DNA of 64,000 nucleotides from Microscillaceae bacterium (GTDB lineage Bacteria; Bacteroidota; Bacteroidia; Cytophagales; Microscillaceae): NCBI GenBank assembly GCA_012031215.1, contig JAAUUB010000003.1, positions 1 to 64,000 of the forward strand, read 5' to 3'. Shown piece by piece: positions 1 to 10,100 of this stretch (position 1 is its first letter; each line of letters starts with the position of its first letter). The notes under the pieces were generated by a model. It saw only the letters and a program-made list of their open reading frames with translations, ran no database searches and was not told where the DNA came from. The position numbers and the translations under genes were made by a program.

Positions 1-135
1 TAACGAAAAAATGTTTGCGAAGGGCGGGATTTAATAGCACTTCCCTTGCCCTACGCACAAAAGTTTTATACGAAAGCACAAAAAGTTCAAATTAGCACAT
101 TAGCCCGCCTTTTCGCAAACATAATGTTGTGTGTC
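1..135 (-). repeat. attC-like recombination site A, 3' end of the cobalamin cassette
   Basis: A long imperfect inverted repeat. The left arm (about 11-28, TGTTTGCGAAGGGCGGG) pairs with the right arm (about 104-121, CCCGCC-TTCGCAAACA). Read on the minus strand, the outer arm GACACACAAC (126-135) is complementary to GTTGTGTGTC at 3080-3089, the first bases of the same cassette, and the site closes with GTTA at 1-4. The spacers between stem and outer arms differ in length and are unpaired. This is how an integron attC (R''-L''-L'-R') is built. The site lies directly after cobC. Its left edge coincides with the window edge, so the last base or two of the R' box cannot be judged. Confidence 0.7.
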
Positions 136-139
136 GTTT

Positions 140-702
140 TTATTTTGCCATTTTTATACTGTCATACATTCTTTCTTTGCCTAATTTACAAACAAAAATC
201 TCATTGTATCCAACAGGAATTTTAAAGATGTTTTGCAGCGTAATATCTAACAGATAAGCCCACAAGCACCTGATTACTCCTGCGTGGGTAATAATTAAAC
301 CTTCCTGTATTTATTTTTTCTTAATTGATTGAAAAAAAATTGAACACGTTGAAATAGCTCTCTTAAGTTCTCACCATTAGGCGTTTTTACATTTACAAAA
401 TCTGCCATCCAATGATTGAGTTTGTCTTGGTCAATGTCGTTCCATTTTTTATTTTCCCAATTACCAAAATTCATTTCCATTAAAGAACTATCAAACAAAA
501 CATTTTCAAATTTTAATGCTGTTGCTAAATCTTTACACCTTTGTGAATTACTGCAATAAACCGCATCAAAGTCTGTTAGCAGTTGCTCTCTAAATTGAGC
601 TACTTCTTGAAAAAAAGTGTCTGCTAAAGGTACATCAGATTGTCCATAGCAAGTGTCTTTATCCACAGCTACTTGTGTGTGACGAATTACATAAACTTCC
701 AT
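140..702 (-). CDS. cobC: alpha-ribazole phosphatase CobC (histidine phosphatase), frameshifted
   Basis: Histidine-phosphatase-superfamily protein that would remove the 5'-phosphate of alpha-ribazole phosphate or of cobalamin phosphate in nucleotide-loop assembly. The start at 702 gives MEVYVIRHTQ, with the catalytic RHT motif at residues 7-9; a longer start at 732 would only add residues from inside cobS. The reading frame breaks at about 297-299, where KYRKV is followed by a stop. Adding one T to the TTT run restores LIITHAGVIRCLW, the second catalytic-histidine motif, and runs to a stop at 140. The repaired product has 187 residues, a normal CobC length. The gene overlaps the 3' end of cobS by 16 bp, so the two are probably translationally coupled. 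The break is probably a sequencing error, but true inactivation is possible. Confidence 0.85.
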
Positions 703-1474
703 AATCCTACAAAAGTTAATAAACAAATACATTCAGCCATTTGCTCCACTGCACCCAAACAGTCACCTGTGTAGCCGTCAATCCACTTATTGAAATAGCG
801 TTTTGAATAAAAATAGAGCAAGAACAATGATAAAATAACTAAACAAAATTGCCATTGAAAAAGGCATAAAACGATTAATGGAAGTAAGCCAAAAAAGTAT
901 GCTCCAATTATTTCTCTCGGACTATGGGCTTTTGCTATGGGCTTTGCTTTACTGCTTTCATCTTCCCTTGAATATTGTGAGGTAAAAACAATATTGATAG
1001 CCGTTAATCTAGACAAGGAATGATATGATATAAAAATTGAAGCTATCAACAAATAATCTTTGATACCAATTTTTACAAATAGATTATTTAGAGCCAAGTA
1101 TTTTAAAGCAAACAAAAATATCAAGGCAATAACACCATAAGCACCCACACGGCTGTCTTTCATTATTTCTAAAATTTTGGCTTTTGTCCAACCACCGCCA
1201 AAGCCATCAAATACATCTGCTAAGCCATCTTCGTGAAAAGCACCTGTAACTAACACACCTGCTATTAATGAAAATAACACTGAAATGTTTATATCAAATA
1301 ATAAAGAACTCAACCCAAAAACAGCAAAAGAAATTGCACCAACAACCCAACCAATTAAGGGAAAATATCGTGTGGCTTTGTTGATATATTCTGGCGAATG
1401 GTCTATGTTTTTAGGGCAAGGAATTCTTGTGTAGAACATCAAAGCCGTAAAAATATTTTTATTTCTTCTTTCAT
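687..1474 (-). CDS. cobS: adenosylcobinamide-GDP ribazoletransferase CobS, frameshifted near its start
   Basis: Integral membrane enzyme that joins AdoCbi-GDP to alpha-ribazole (phosphate) to make adenosylcobalamin (phosphate). It is rich in transmembrane segments and carries family signatures: TRIPCPK near the N-terminus, then HEDGLADVFDGFGGG with the acidic metal-binding residues, and DSRVGAYG. The longest intact frame starts at 1442 (MMFYTRIP). However, an ATG at 1474 gives MKEEIKIFLRL, and one more T in the TTT run at about 1441-1443 joins it to MFYTRIP, which recreates the usual CobS N-terminus. The repaired length is 262 residues. The gene starts 1 nt after the cobT stop and overlaps cobC downstream. 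Confidence 0.88.
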
Positions 1475-1475
1475 C

Positions 1476-2480
1476 TTACTCTTTATTGGTTACACCAGCA
1501 CTTTCAAAACTTGCCATATTGTTTAAAAATGCAATAGCACTTTCAATAATAGGATAGGAAACAGCACAACCTGTACCTTCTCCCAAACGCATATTTAATT
1601 TTAAAATGGGTTCTGCATCAAGAAAATTTAATAAATTTTGATGCCCAAATTCATCACTTAAATGGCAAAAGATGGCATTGTTGATGATGGTAGGGTTTAT
1701 TTTATAGGCTACTAAAAAAGCATTTGAGGCAATAAAACCATCTACTAAAATGAGCATTTTTTTTTCGTAAGCGGATAGCATTGCTCCACACATTTGAGCT
1801 ATTTCAAAACCGCCAAAAGTTTGCAAAACTTCTTTTGGGTTATCAATATTTCCGTGAAATTGTTGTGCTTGTTTGAGTATTGCAATTTTATTTTGTAATT
1901 GCTCGTCATTTAAACCTGTGCCACGTCCCACACATTGTTCAATAGGCAAATTGCAGAAGTAACTCATCAGCATTGTTGCAGAAGATGTATTGCCAATGCC
2001 CATTTCGCCAAAGCCAATTACATTACATCTATTCTCAAATAGTTGATTTACAATTTCACTGCTTTTCTCAAAACATTGTTGCAACTGTGTTTCAGTCATT
2101 GCTTTTTCTTGCAAAAAACTTTTTGTTCCATTTGCAATTTTGGCATTTATCAATTTGTCGTTGGGTTCAAAATCAAAATTCACCCCTGCATCAACCACTT
2201 TTAAATCTATATTGTTTTGTTGGGTAAAAACATTGATAGCTGCACCGCCATTGAGAAAATTCATCACCATTTGGAATGTAACCTCTTGCGGATAAGCACT
2301 CACGCCTACTTTGGCAATACCATGGTCGCCTGCAAAAACTATTATGGTTGGTTTATTCAAAACAGGTGAAAGTGAATTTTGAATTGTGCCAATTTGCAAG
2401 GCTAATTTTTCAAGTTTTCCTAATGAACCAAGAGGTTTGGTTTTGAAATCAATTTTGTTTTGTAACTCTTTTTTAAGCAT
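1476..2480 (-). CDS. cobT: nicotinate-nucleotide--dimethylbenzimidazole phosphoribosyltransferase CobT
   Basis: Makes alpha-ribazole 5'-phosphate from nicotinate mononucleotide and a lower-ligand base such as dimethylbenzimidazole, in the cytosol. The frame is intact at 334 residues, close to the usual 330-360. Family landmarks are KPLGSLGKLE at residues 15-24, FAGDHGIA at 49-56, the glycine-rich GFGEMGIGNTSSA loop in the middle, and RLGEGTG at 298-304, whose glutamate (E301) is the expected catalytic base. It overlaps the end of the upstream DUF6580 gene by 8 bp and is followed after 1 nt by cobS, so the four genes form one transcription unit. No cobU/cobY or cobA is in the cassette, so the pathway depends on genes elsewhere. 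Confidence 0.96.
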   Translation of the reverse strand: MLKKELQNKIDFKTKPLGSLGKLEKLALQIGTIQNSLSPVLNKPTIIVFAGDHGIAKVGVSAYPQEVTFQMVMNFLNGGAAINVFTQQNNIDLKVVDAGVNFDFEPNDKLINAKIANGTKSFLQEKAMTETQLQQCFEKSSEIVNQLFENRCNVIGFGEMGIGNTSSATMLMSYFCNLPIEQCVGRGTGLNDEQLQNKIAILKQAQQFHGNIDNPKEVLQTFGGFEIAQMCGAMLSAYEKKMLILVDGFIASNAFLVAYKINPTIINNAIFCHLSDEFGHQNLLNFLDAEPILKLNMRLGEGTGCAVSYPIIESAIAFLNNMASFESAGVTNKE

Positions 2481-3048
2481 ATCTTACATTGTCAAGTTTG
2501 AAGAATGAAATTTTACTTTGTAAGAGGTAGTAACCACCAAATAAAACGACTGAATAAAAAAGGTCACCAAGTAGTGTACCCGTCAAAAAAGGAATACCTG
2601 CAACATAGCAAGCTGTTAATCCTGTAAAATTTTGAGGATAAAAAGTAGACCCAAGCCAACAGCCAAAGTTTGAAACGGTAAAAAAGATTGTTGTAGAAGC
2701 TAACCCACCCAACAAAACCTTTGAAACACTTATCTTGTTGAAAATAATTAATCCTGCAAAGGTAATGAGAAGATAACTTCCGTATTGCCAATAAAATCCT
2801 TCGTAAAACCAAGTAAATTGAGGATAATATTGTGCGTAAATGACGTTGTTAATAAACAAATCACTCAACCAAGTCGCTGCTATTGGGATTAAAAAGGCTT
2901 TCCATTTTTTGTCAAAATGTGCAGCACCAAAAAGCCCGATAGCCCCTAAAGGTGAAAAGTTGGGCATATGTGGAATGATACGGCTAAAAGCCGCCAATAC
3001 AATAATAGCTATTAAAAAGCCGAATTGTAATTTGATTTTGTTGTTCAT
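2473..3048 (-). CDS. DUF6580-family membrane protein, possible corrinoid-related transporter component
   Basis: A 191-residue protein with about five hydrophobic segments and the compact layout of small substrate-binding membrane proteins. It opens with a transmembrane stretch and the FSRIIPHMPNFSPLGAIGLF region, which I associate with the DUF6580 'putative transport protein' family of Bacteroidota. It is the first gene of the cobalamin unit: its 3' end overlaps cobT by 8 bp and a promoter lies about 95 bp upstream inside the attC site. The position suggests uptake of a cobamide precursor or lower-ligand base, but that function is inferred from context only. No cobalamin riboswitch is visible in the short leader. 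Confidence 0.75.
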   Translation of the reverse strand: MNNKIKLQFGFLIAIIVLAAFSRIIPHMPNFSPLGAIGLFGAAHFDKKWKAFLIPIAATWLSDLFINNVIYAQYYPQFTWFYEGFYWQYGSYLLITFAGLIIFNKISVSKVLLGGLASTTIFFTVSNFGCWLGSTFYPQNFTGLTACYVAGIPFLTGTLLGDLFYSVVLFGGYYLLQSKISFFKLDNVRYA

Positions 3049-3079
3049 ATTTGTTCTGTTTTAGTTCTTGTTTTAAAAT

Positions 3080-3216
3080 GACACACAACGGAAAAGGCTT
3101 GGCGAAGGCGGGGGTTTAATAGCACCGCACTTCAAACAAGCACAAAAGTAAATAAAAAGCACTTCCCTACAAATTAGCACATCAGTCCCGCTTTTCGCCA
3201 AGCCAATGTTGGCTGA
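3080..3216 (-). repeat. attC-like recombination site B, between the two cassettes
   Basis: A long imperfect inverted repeat. Arm 3096-3111 (GGCTTGGCGAAGGCGGG) pairs with arm 3187-3204 (CCCGCTTTTCGCCAAGCC). The outer box GTTGGCTGA (3208-3216) is complementary to TCAGCCAAC at 3888-3896, the far end of the toxin-antitoxin cassette, so site B belongs to that cassette. The other outer box GACACACAAC (3080-3089) is the start of the cobalamin cassette. The loop shares short blocks with site A (TTTAATAGCAC and AAATTAGCACAT), so the two sites belong to one family although their stem sequences differ. Confidence 0.75.
3143..3173 (-). promoter_or_regulatory. Bacteroidota-type promoter inside the attC loop, upstream of the cobalamin operon
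   Basis: On the minus strand TTTG (3173-3170) is followed by exactly 19 nt and then TACTTTTG (3150-3143). This matches the Bacteroidota housekeeping consensus TTTG-N19-TAnnTTTG in every fixed position. Transcription would start near 3138, giving a leader of about 90 nt before the DUF6580 gene at 3048. The promoter sits between the two stems of attC site B, so it belongs to the upstream cassette but drives the downstream one. Confidence 0.65.
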
Positions 3217-3221
3217 ATTTG

Positions 3222-3644
3222 TTATTCTTTCGGTGCGTAATTATCCCAATATTCTCTTGGTGTCAAAATTTTTGTGTATTCAAACTCCGTTATTGTGAAA
3301 TCAAGCGTATTGCCCGTTGTCAAATAGTCCGCTGCACTGACCGCCGCCAATTCCAAAAATTTGTTGTCGCTTGTATCTGTCAAAACTTCAATTTTTCGGT
3401 CTGTTTGGTAGAAAGTAGCGATTTCGCGCAACCTATTCAACACTACTTCGGCTTTGATTTTAAAGTTGGCAAATTTTGAGAACTTATCTCTATTCAACAC
3501 TTCTACATATTCCGCCATCACCTCTTCCGAAAGGCAAATTTCTACTTTTTCAGTTAGCACTAACTCGTACAAAATTTTGCTCGGAATAGAACTTGAAATA
3601 AGTGCCGAAACGATGACATTTGTATCAAGAATGAGTTTTTGCAT
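3222..3644 (-). CDS. PIN-domain toxin (COG1569-type ribonuclease)
   Basis: A 140-residue putative endoribonuclease toxin. It shows the four conserved acidic residues of a PIN active site: D7 in LILDTNV, E45 in AEYVEV, D93 in DTSDNKFLE and D106 in ADYLTTGN. The spacing and the LDTNVIVSAL start match the 'putative toxin-antitoxin toxin, PIN family' group. Its start overlaps the 3' end of the antitoxin gene by 20 bp, the usual antitoxin-first, coupled arrangement. It ends 6 bp before the outer box of attC site B. RNA cleavage is known for the family; the target is unknown. Confidence 0.92.
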   Translation of the reverse strand: MQKLILDTNVIVSALISSSIPSKILYELVLTEKVEICLSEEVMAEYVEVLNRDKFSKFANFKIKAEVVLNRLREIATFYQTDRKIEVLTDTSDNKFLELAAVSAADYLTTGNTLDFTITEFEYTKILTPREYWDNYAPKE

Positions 3645-3852
3645 CTCTTACAGATTTGATTTCAGCGTTGATTTCATCTATTGTCATTTTAGAAAGTCCC
3701 ACTTTTTCGGCTATTTCGTTACATTCCAATAATGCTTGTCGTGCATATTCTCGCTTTATTGCTTCTACCAAGTTGGTAAATTTGATTTCGCCACTTCCTA
3801 AATCGTATTTTTGGAAGTCGGTTTCGCTTACTTTTATCTGAACTGTTCGCAT
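3625..3852 (-). CDS. antitoxin partner of the PIN toxin
   Basis: A 75-residue protein starting MRTVQIKVSETDFQKY, with a short N-terminal beta strand and a long helical C-terminal part rich in Glu, Lys and Arg. Size and layout fit a DNA-binding antitoxin whose C-terminal helix wraps the toxin. I do not recognise a named family. The assignment rests on the position directly before, and overlapping, the PIN gene, and on a shared cassette. It would neutralise the ribonuclease and probably autorepress the pair. Confidence 0.8.
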   Translation of the reverse strand: MRTVQIKVSETDFQKYDLGSGEIKFTNLVEAIKREYARQALLECNEIAEKVGLSKMTIDEINAEIKSVRDAKTHS

Positions 3853-3887
3853 AATTTTATTTTTTTGAGTTTTTGGTTCTTACAATT

Positions 3888-3896
3888 TCAGCCAAC
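3888..3896 (-). other. start boundary of the cassette array
   Basis: TCAGCCAAC on the plus strand is the inverse of GTTGGCTGA at 3208-3216 and marks where cassette 2 was inserted. The flanking 3897-4145 holds a small GC-rich hairpin (about 3951-3968) but no second long stem, no integrase and no obvious gene. The insertion point therefore looks like an attI-like or secondary site, not a full attC. It also marks the change from AT-rich to GC-richer DNA. Confidence 0.5.
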
Positions 3897-4145
3897 ATCT
3901 ACTTATACGCCCTTTAGTTCGCATTTTTCGCCTTTCGGGATGCCTGCTGGTAGCCCCTTGATAGGGCCTCGGTGTACTTACAAGCTTAGAATACCCGAAA
4001 ATTTCATCGCCTTATGCGCCAAAATACACCGCACAAAAGCCGGGTAGCCAAGAAGGACCGCACAAAATTTTCAATTGAATTTCGTGGCCTAAGCAATTGC
4101 TTGTCGAATACCGGGCGGTTTGAAGGCCATTCTGGCATTTCTGTT

Positions 4146-7100
4146 TTACTGCCGCACCAGTTTTTTCTGGCCTTTTCGCTCGCCAAGTTCTATTTCCAGG
4201 ATATAGAGTCCCTGGGGCCAGTCTTGCACCGACAGCTTTATATCCCAGACCAGGGTATCTTTAAGACCTTCATACAGCAACCTTTTTTGCCCACGGGGGT
4301 CGGTGGCACTCAGGCGCAGGAGGCCCCTCTGCGGATAATGCAGGCGAAGCCTGATTTCATCAACCGCCGGATTGGGTGATATTTCCATAGCTCCACTCAG
4401 TTCGCCGGGGGGCAGGGCCGTTACGCCAAAGAAGAGTTCGTTGGAGGTGGAAGAACATTCGCCGAAGCTTACGATGACATAATACACGCCGGGCAGGGTG
4501 GGCCGATATGCATCGGCATTGGCATCCGGAATGCGCTCGTAGTTATAAAACCATTCGTAGGTATCAGCATCGCGCACCGAGGCCTGTATCAGGTCTCCAT
4601 CAAAACCAATGTTGACTGCCTCGGGCACGCCCAGCACCACTACTAAGAGTTCGTTGATAGAGGTTCCAGTGCAAGAGGGGCCGCCTACACTCACTTCGCA
4701 ACTGTATTGCCCGGTTTGGGCGGCCAGGTAATTGGCAAAAGTTGCGCCGGGAATGTCCACCCCATTGCGTTTCCATTGGTACGTCGCCCCAAATATCCGG
4801 CTGGCAATGCTCATAGAAGCGGTTTTGCCACTACAAATAATTTCTGAGCCGCCATCATCACGAATCACCACCACTTCCAGGTTGCAGACCGCAATGACAT
4901 TGACCACATTGCTGGTGGCCGAGGTGCCGCCCGGGGTAACGGCCCGCAAACGGTAATAATAAAGGGTGTTATTTTGGATATTGAGAATGTCATTATAGGT
5001 TTTGATAGGGGAGAGGTCATCGCTCACCACTACATCGTGGGTTACAAAATTATTGGGATTGCCAATGGAGCGTTCAATGATAAAGATGACATTGGGGTCT
5101 ACGGTATAGTCCCAGGTCAGGTCAATCTGAATAGGAGATACGGCTGTGCCCCTAAAATTGAAGGGGGCTACCGGGCTTCCTTCGTTGGGGTCTATGGGGG
5201 TGCCAATTTGGGCGATGTTGGAATAGGGCGAATTGCCTTCGGGGCCAAAAGCCCGCACCCGGTAGAGATAGCTGGCATTGCCCTGCACACCCAAATCGGT
5301 ATAAGTCAGGGTTTGGGCATTCGTCTGAGCGATTTCCTGAAAAATATTGCCCGAAAAAAATATCGGCCCTTTCAATGCGGAAGCCCTCCGGGAGCGTGCC
5401 AGTAAATTCCCAGGCCAGCACTACGGTATCGGGGCCAATGGCCTGAGCCTGCAGGTTGAAAGGGGCATCGGGCAGGGGCACAGTTTGGGCACAGGCGATA
5501 TTGCTGTAGTTGGAAAAGCCTAGCCCCGCCACAAAGGCCCGCACCTGGTAGCAGTATTCCAATCCCGGCTGGAGAGCTTCATCCTGAAAAGACGTTACAT
5601 TTCCATTTACCACCCCTACTTCTACAAATAGCCCGGATTGTCCTTCGCGCCGCTCGATGCGATATTCGGTTTCATCGGGGGCATTATCGGTCCAGAGGAG
5701 CTCAATGAGGCTTTCCGACAAAGCCAATGCGCTTAGGTTAGAGGGGGCAGTGGTGGCGGGCAGGGTCGTGATTTGCCCAGTCAGGGAAGGGGCCGAGTCT
5801 CCCCCCGGGTTGGTGGCTAGCACATAAAAGAAATATTCGGTATTGCCCAGAAGGCCATTGAAAACAGCCACAGGCCCCGTTACTAGCTGAGAGCCCACAA
5901 TATTGCTAAAATCGGGGCTGGTAGAAACCAACACTGTATAAGTGATGGCACCAGCCACGGGGGGCCAACTCACCGTAAAGCCATTGATAGTGGGATTACT
6001 GCCCACCACATTGGCCGGGGGCAGGGTAGTGGTAAACTGGGCCAACACTTCCGAGTCAATAGACAAGCCACAGGTGCTTTCGGAGCGAAGGCGGATAAAA
6101 TATTCCGTATTAGGGCTTAATCCCGTGATTTCCAGGGTATTGGTAGCAACAGCCAGGTCTTGAAAATCCGGAATAAAATTGAGAAATTCGTCGTCATTGG
6201 CCACATCCACCCGGTAGCCCGTTGCGCCTGGCACTATGTCCCAGTTGAGGGTAAAAGCATTTTCGCCTACACTGCCTGTGCTCAAATTCGTGGGAGCCGG
6301 ATTATTGCTAATCACCACATCCAGGCTATCACTGGCAATACAACCCGTACTTTGCAATTCATCCACAATCACTTTGCCCAGCCCCGGCCCTGGCCAGGTT
6401 ACCCCAAAACTGGTACCCACTAAATTACTAACAATGGGCATTCCTTCATAAAGCACCGTCCAGGTATAGGTACTCAGGATATTGGGGCTTTGCACCGCAT
6501 AATTGCTTATGGTGCTGCCGCAGGCAATGTCTGGTCCCTGGATGATGGGCAGGGTAAGGGGGATAATCGTGAGGTTAAGATTTCCGGTTTGCGCACAGCC
6601 ATTGATCGCATTTTCAAGCACCGTCAGGGTTTTGGCTCCCGGCGAATCCCAAATAACTGTGAGTTGCTCACTTCCTTGTCCGGCGATGATTGTGCCATCG
6701 GTAGTCCAGTTATAGGTAGAATTAAGATTAAAGGGCACAGTGAAGGTGTAGGCCGTATTGGGACAATAAGTAGTGCCCGGTTCTGTGATGACCAGCGGGC
6801 TAGTGGGGCAGATACACAAATCGCCCTGAATCAATTGGTCGTCGCTGCGGTTGCCAATGCGTATATAATAAGGTATGCCTGCTGCAGAGCTGAATGTAGC
6901 CGTATGGGTGTTGCTGTTGATGTCTGTATCGCAATATAATACATTGGTATTTCCGGCCACATCCGGGCAATCACTATGGATGGCCAGGTCTATTTCCTTG
7001 CCATTGCTAGAAGTGTAGCGAACTTCCAGGGTTTCGCCAGTGCCAAACACCAGGGCCCAGCCGTCCACATTCACAAACGCACAACCAGGCTCACTGACCA

Positions 7101-10100
7101 ATGAAAGCGAATTGCCTTCCGCGCTTCCGCCAATGTTCAGGGGCGTACAGCCAATGGATACGGCAGTGGCCTGGTCGCAGGTGCCGCCCGGAATGCCCAC
7201 CGGAAAGGAGGCCGAAAAAGGGGAAGTTCCGCCTGAGGGCGCGCTGCCAAAAGTAAAGGTAGCCGTGAGTAAATCACCCGGATTGGGCGTATTGACAAAG
7301 TTCAGCGCATCCAGGGTCCAGAGGCCGCCTACGGAGATAGTAGTGCCGATATAAACCCGGGCCTGGGGAAGGCTGCTGGGCGGGCTACAAACCTGCGCAT
7401 CATCCGAATAGAGGTGCACATTCTGGCCATCAGTACAACCCGGGCAGGTGCCACTGATTTGGGTTTGGATGGCTGAGGTGATAATGGGACTGGGCTGGTT
7501 GCCATTGCCGCCGTTTTCCAGCCGAATGCCATCCCCCGTGTTGCAGAAAATAGCATTCTGGGTGATAAGATTGCCATTGTTGGCATCTACTAGTACGCCA
7601 TTGCCAATATTAAAGGCAATAAGGTTGTTGAGGATATTATTTAAGGCAATGCCGGCCGGTTCATTTTGAATGTATATGCCCGCGCCACCCTGATTGGGTA
7701 GCGGATTTACCCCAATTTCATCCGTGCCAATCCGGTTATTTTGCACAGTATTGCCATCACTTAAGAGGAGGTAAAGGCCATAGCCCTGATTGCCGGATAG
7801 GGTGTTGCCGTCCAGGGTGATTCCGCTACTGGTCGCCACCCGGATGCCATCCTGAGCATTGGGCAAGGCGGCTAGCCCATTGGCCGTAGTGCCTACTCTG
7901 TTGTTTTGCAGGCTTAGGTTGCTACCATCCTGTAAAAAAATGCCTGTCAGGCTATTGCCAGAAACCGTATTTCCCGAAATAGTGCCCGCAGTTGCATTGA
8001 GCAGACTAAGACCGGTGCCGTTTGGCAGGGCCGCATTGCCCGTGGCATTGGTGCCGATGAGGTTATCTGAGATTTGATTGGTTCCGATAAGCCCATCTAT
8101 GTTGATGCCTTCCATTGTATTGCCGGAAACAAGATTATTGCTGATGATGAGATTGCTGCAATTAAGGGCCAGAAGGCCTGCTTCGTTGGCAATGGCGGCA
8201 GTGCCGGTGCCATTGGTGCCGATATTGTTCTGGTCTATGGTAATATTGGTAGCTGTTTGCAATAAAATACCATTCCCGGAATTCACTCCTCCGATAGTAT
8301 TCTGGGAAATAGTGAGCCCATTGGCTCCGTTTACGTGGATACCTGTTCCATTGCCCAGATCGAGGGTTTCGCCAATATCAAGTCCAATGGAGTTGTTTTG
8401 TACCTGGATATTGCCCGAGGTGCCCATAATTTCAAGGCCTTCATTGAGATTGCCGGAAATCAGGCTGTTGCGCACAGTGATATTCTGGCTATTTTCAATC
8501 AAAATCCCTTTCTGATTGGGAACGGCGGTGTTTCCGGCGGGATTTAAACCTGACACAAGCCCATCCAATGTGCCTCCGCCGGAATTGCTAAACACATAAA
8601 TACCCGTGATGCAATCATTCACCACCAGGTCTTGTACCAAAAAATTGCTCGCAGTGGCCCTTATCACCAAACCATTTCCATTGAAATTGGTAATTACCCC
8701 GCCTGGTCCGGTCAGGCTGATATTGGGGGCGTTCAGGTCCAGGCCTCCAAAGGTAGCATTGCCCCCATTGAGGATAAAGGCATTTCCCGCTCCCAGCGAA
8801 GCAAAATCGATAGTCAAGTCTTCGGAGATGGCGGGCAAAGGACTCAGCACATTGAGGGTTCCGCCGCCGGGCAAATTAAAATCAATGGTATTGGCTCCCG
8901 GGATGGCATTGGCATCGGAAAGAGCTTGCCGAAAAGAGCCGGGGCCGAGGTTATTGGTATTGGTAACGGTAAAAGAGGGATTGGCAAACACCAGGGGCGG
9001 GGAAAGGGGCGAAGTATTGCCAGAAATAGCATCCTGGGCCGTGGCCGTGATGAAGTCCCCTACATTAGGTGTATTCGTAAAACTACTGATGGACCAGATT
9101 CCTCCGGCCACAGTGGTCTGGCCTACAAAAACCCGGGCCTGGGCCTGGGTACTGGCAGGTGAACAGGCCTGGCTATTGTCCGAAAATAATTCAATCAAAT
9201 CTCCGTCGGCGCAAGTAGCACAGGCTCCCGAAATCAGGAGGGGGGAGGCCAGGAGGATGCTCGGGGCCGCAAAGTTATTGTTGCCGCCCCCGCTCAGCAC
9301 AATGCCATTTTGGGCATTGTTATTGCAAAAAACGCGATTTTCAGAAAAGATATTGCCGGTGCTGCCCGTCCCGTCTACCTGAATGCCCACCCCGGTGTTG
9401 TTGGCAATGGTGTTTTGAATAAGCGAATTGTCGAGTGAGATACCACGAACAAAAACGCTTGGCTGGCATTGGGCAGCGGGTTGTCGGCGGCATCCGCACC
9501 AATGCGGTTATTGCGAACAAGGGTGCGAGCCGAATTAAAAAGGTCAATGCCAAAAGCCCCAAAACCGCCAATGGTGTTGCCCTCAATCCTACAATCATTA
9601 CTTAGGAGATTAATGCCCGTGCCGTCATTAAACAAGACGGCGGTGCCGGTAGCATTGGTGCCAATGAGGTTATTTTCAATGACTGCGCCCGTGCAGGTAT
9701 TTATTTCCATCGCATCCCCTATATTCCCCGCAATTTGGTTCAACTGTATTGAAAGTGAGAGGAGAATATTGGAAAGGGATAAGCCCCCATTGTTGGAAAG
9801 AGCAGCATTACCAGCGGCATTCGTGCCAATTTTATTGTTCACGATGCTTACTCCGTCTGCACCATTCATTGTAAGGCCCGGGCCGTTATTTCCAGAAATG
9901 ACATTGCCATCCAGCAAAAAATTGGAGCCATTGGCAACCACCACCCCTCCGGGGGTATTGGCCAGGGCGACAGTGCCCGTGCTATTGGTGCCTACCCGGT
10001 TATTTTGGAAAGTAATCTCACTACAATCCTGCATAGCCGCTCCGTAAAAGCCATTGCCCGAAAATGTATTATTCGAGATGCTAACGTTGGCCGAATTGAG

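Larger units (their letters stand above)
4..3088 (-). mobile_element. integron-type gene cassette 1 (cobalamin assembly operon)
   Basis: On the minus strand the segment starts with TTGTGTGTC just after the G of attC site B. It carries four co-directional genes (DUF6580, cobT, cobS, cobC) that overlap or nearly touch, and it ends in attC site A. The start box is complementary to the attC outer arm at 126-135, as in a real cassette that once circularised through its own attC. The segment is AT-rich compared with the genes right of 4146. At about 3.1 kb with four genes it is large for a cassette. The integron reading is inferred from structure; no integrase is visible. Confidence 0.65.
3089..3895 (-). 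mobile_element. integron-type gene cassette 2 (PIN toxin-antitoxin)
   Basis: An 807-bp segment. On the minus strand it begins with TTGGCTGA (just inside the G at 3896), carries an antitoxin gene followed by a PIN toxin gene, and ends with attC site B. The start box and the attC outer arm (GTTGGCTGA and TCAGCCAAC) are perfectly complementary over 9 bp. Toxin-antitoxin pairs are common integron cassettes and are thought to stabilise arrays. It is the cassette nearest the chromosomal T9SS gene. Confidence 0.65.

Noticed and set aside
3049-3142. Possible cobalamin riboswitch before the DUF6580 gene
   Set aside because: The leader is under 100 nt and has no B12-box-like conserved block; there is no room for a full riboswitch.
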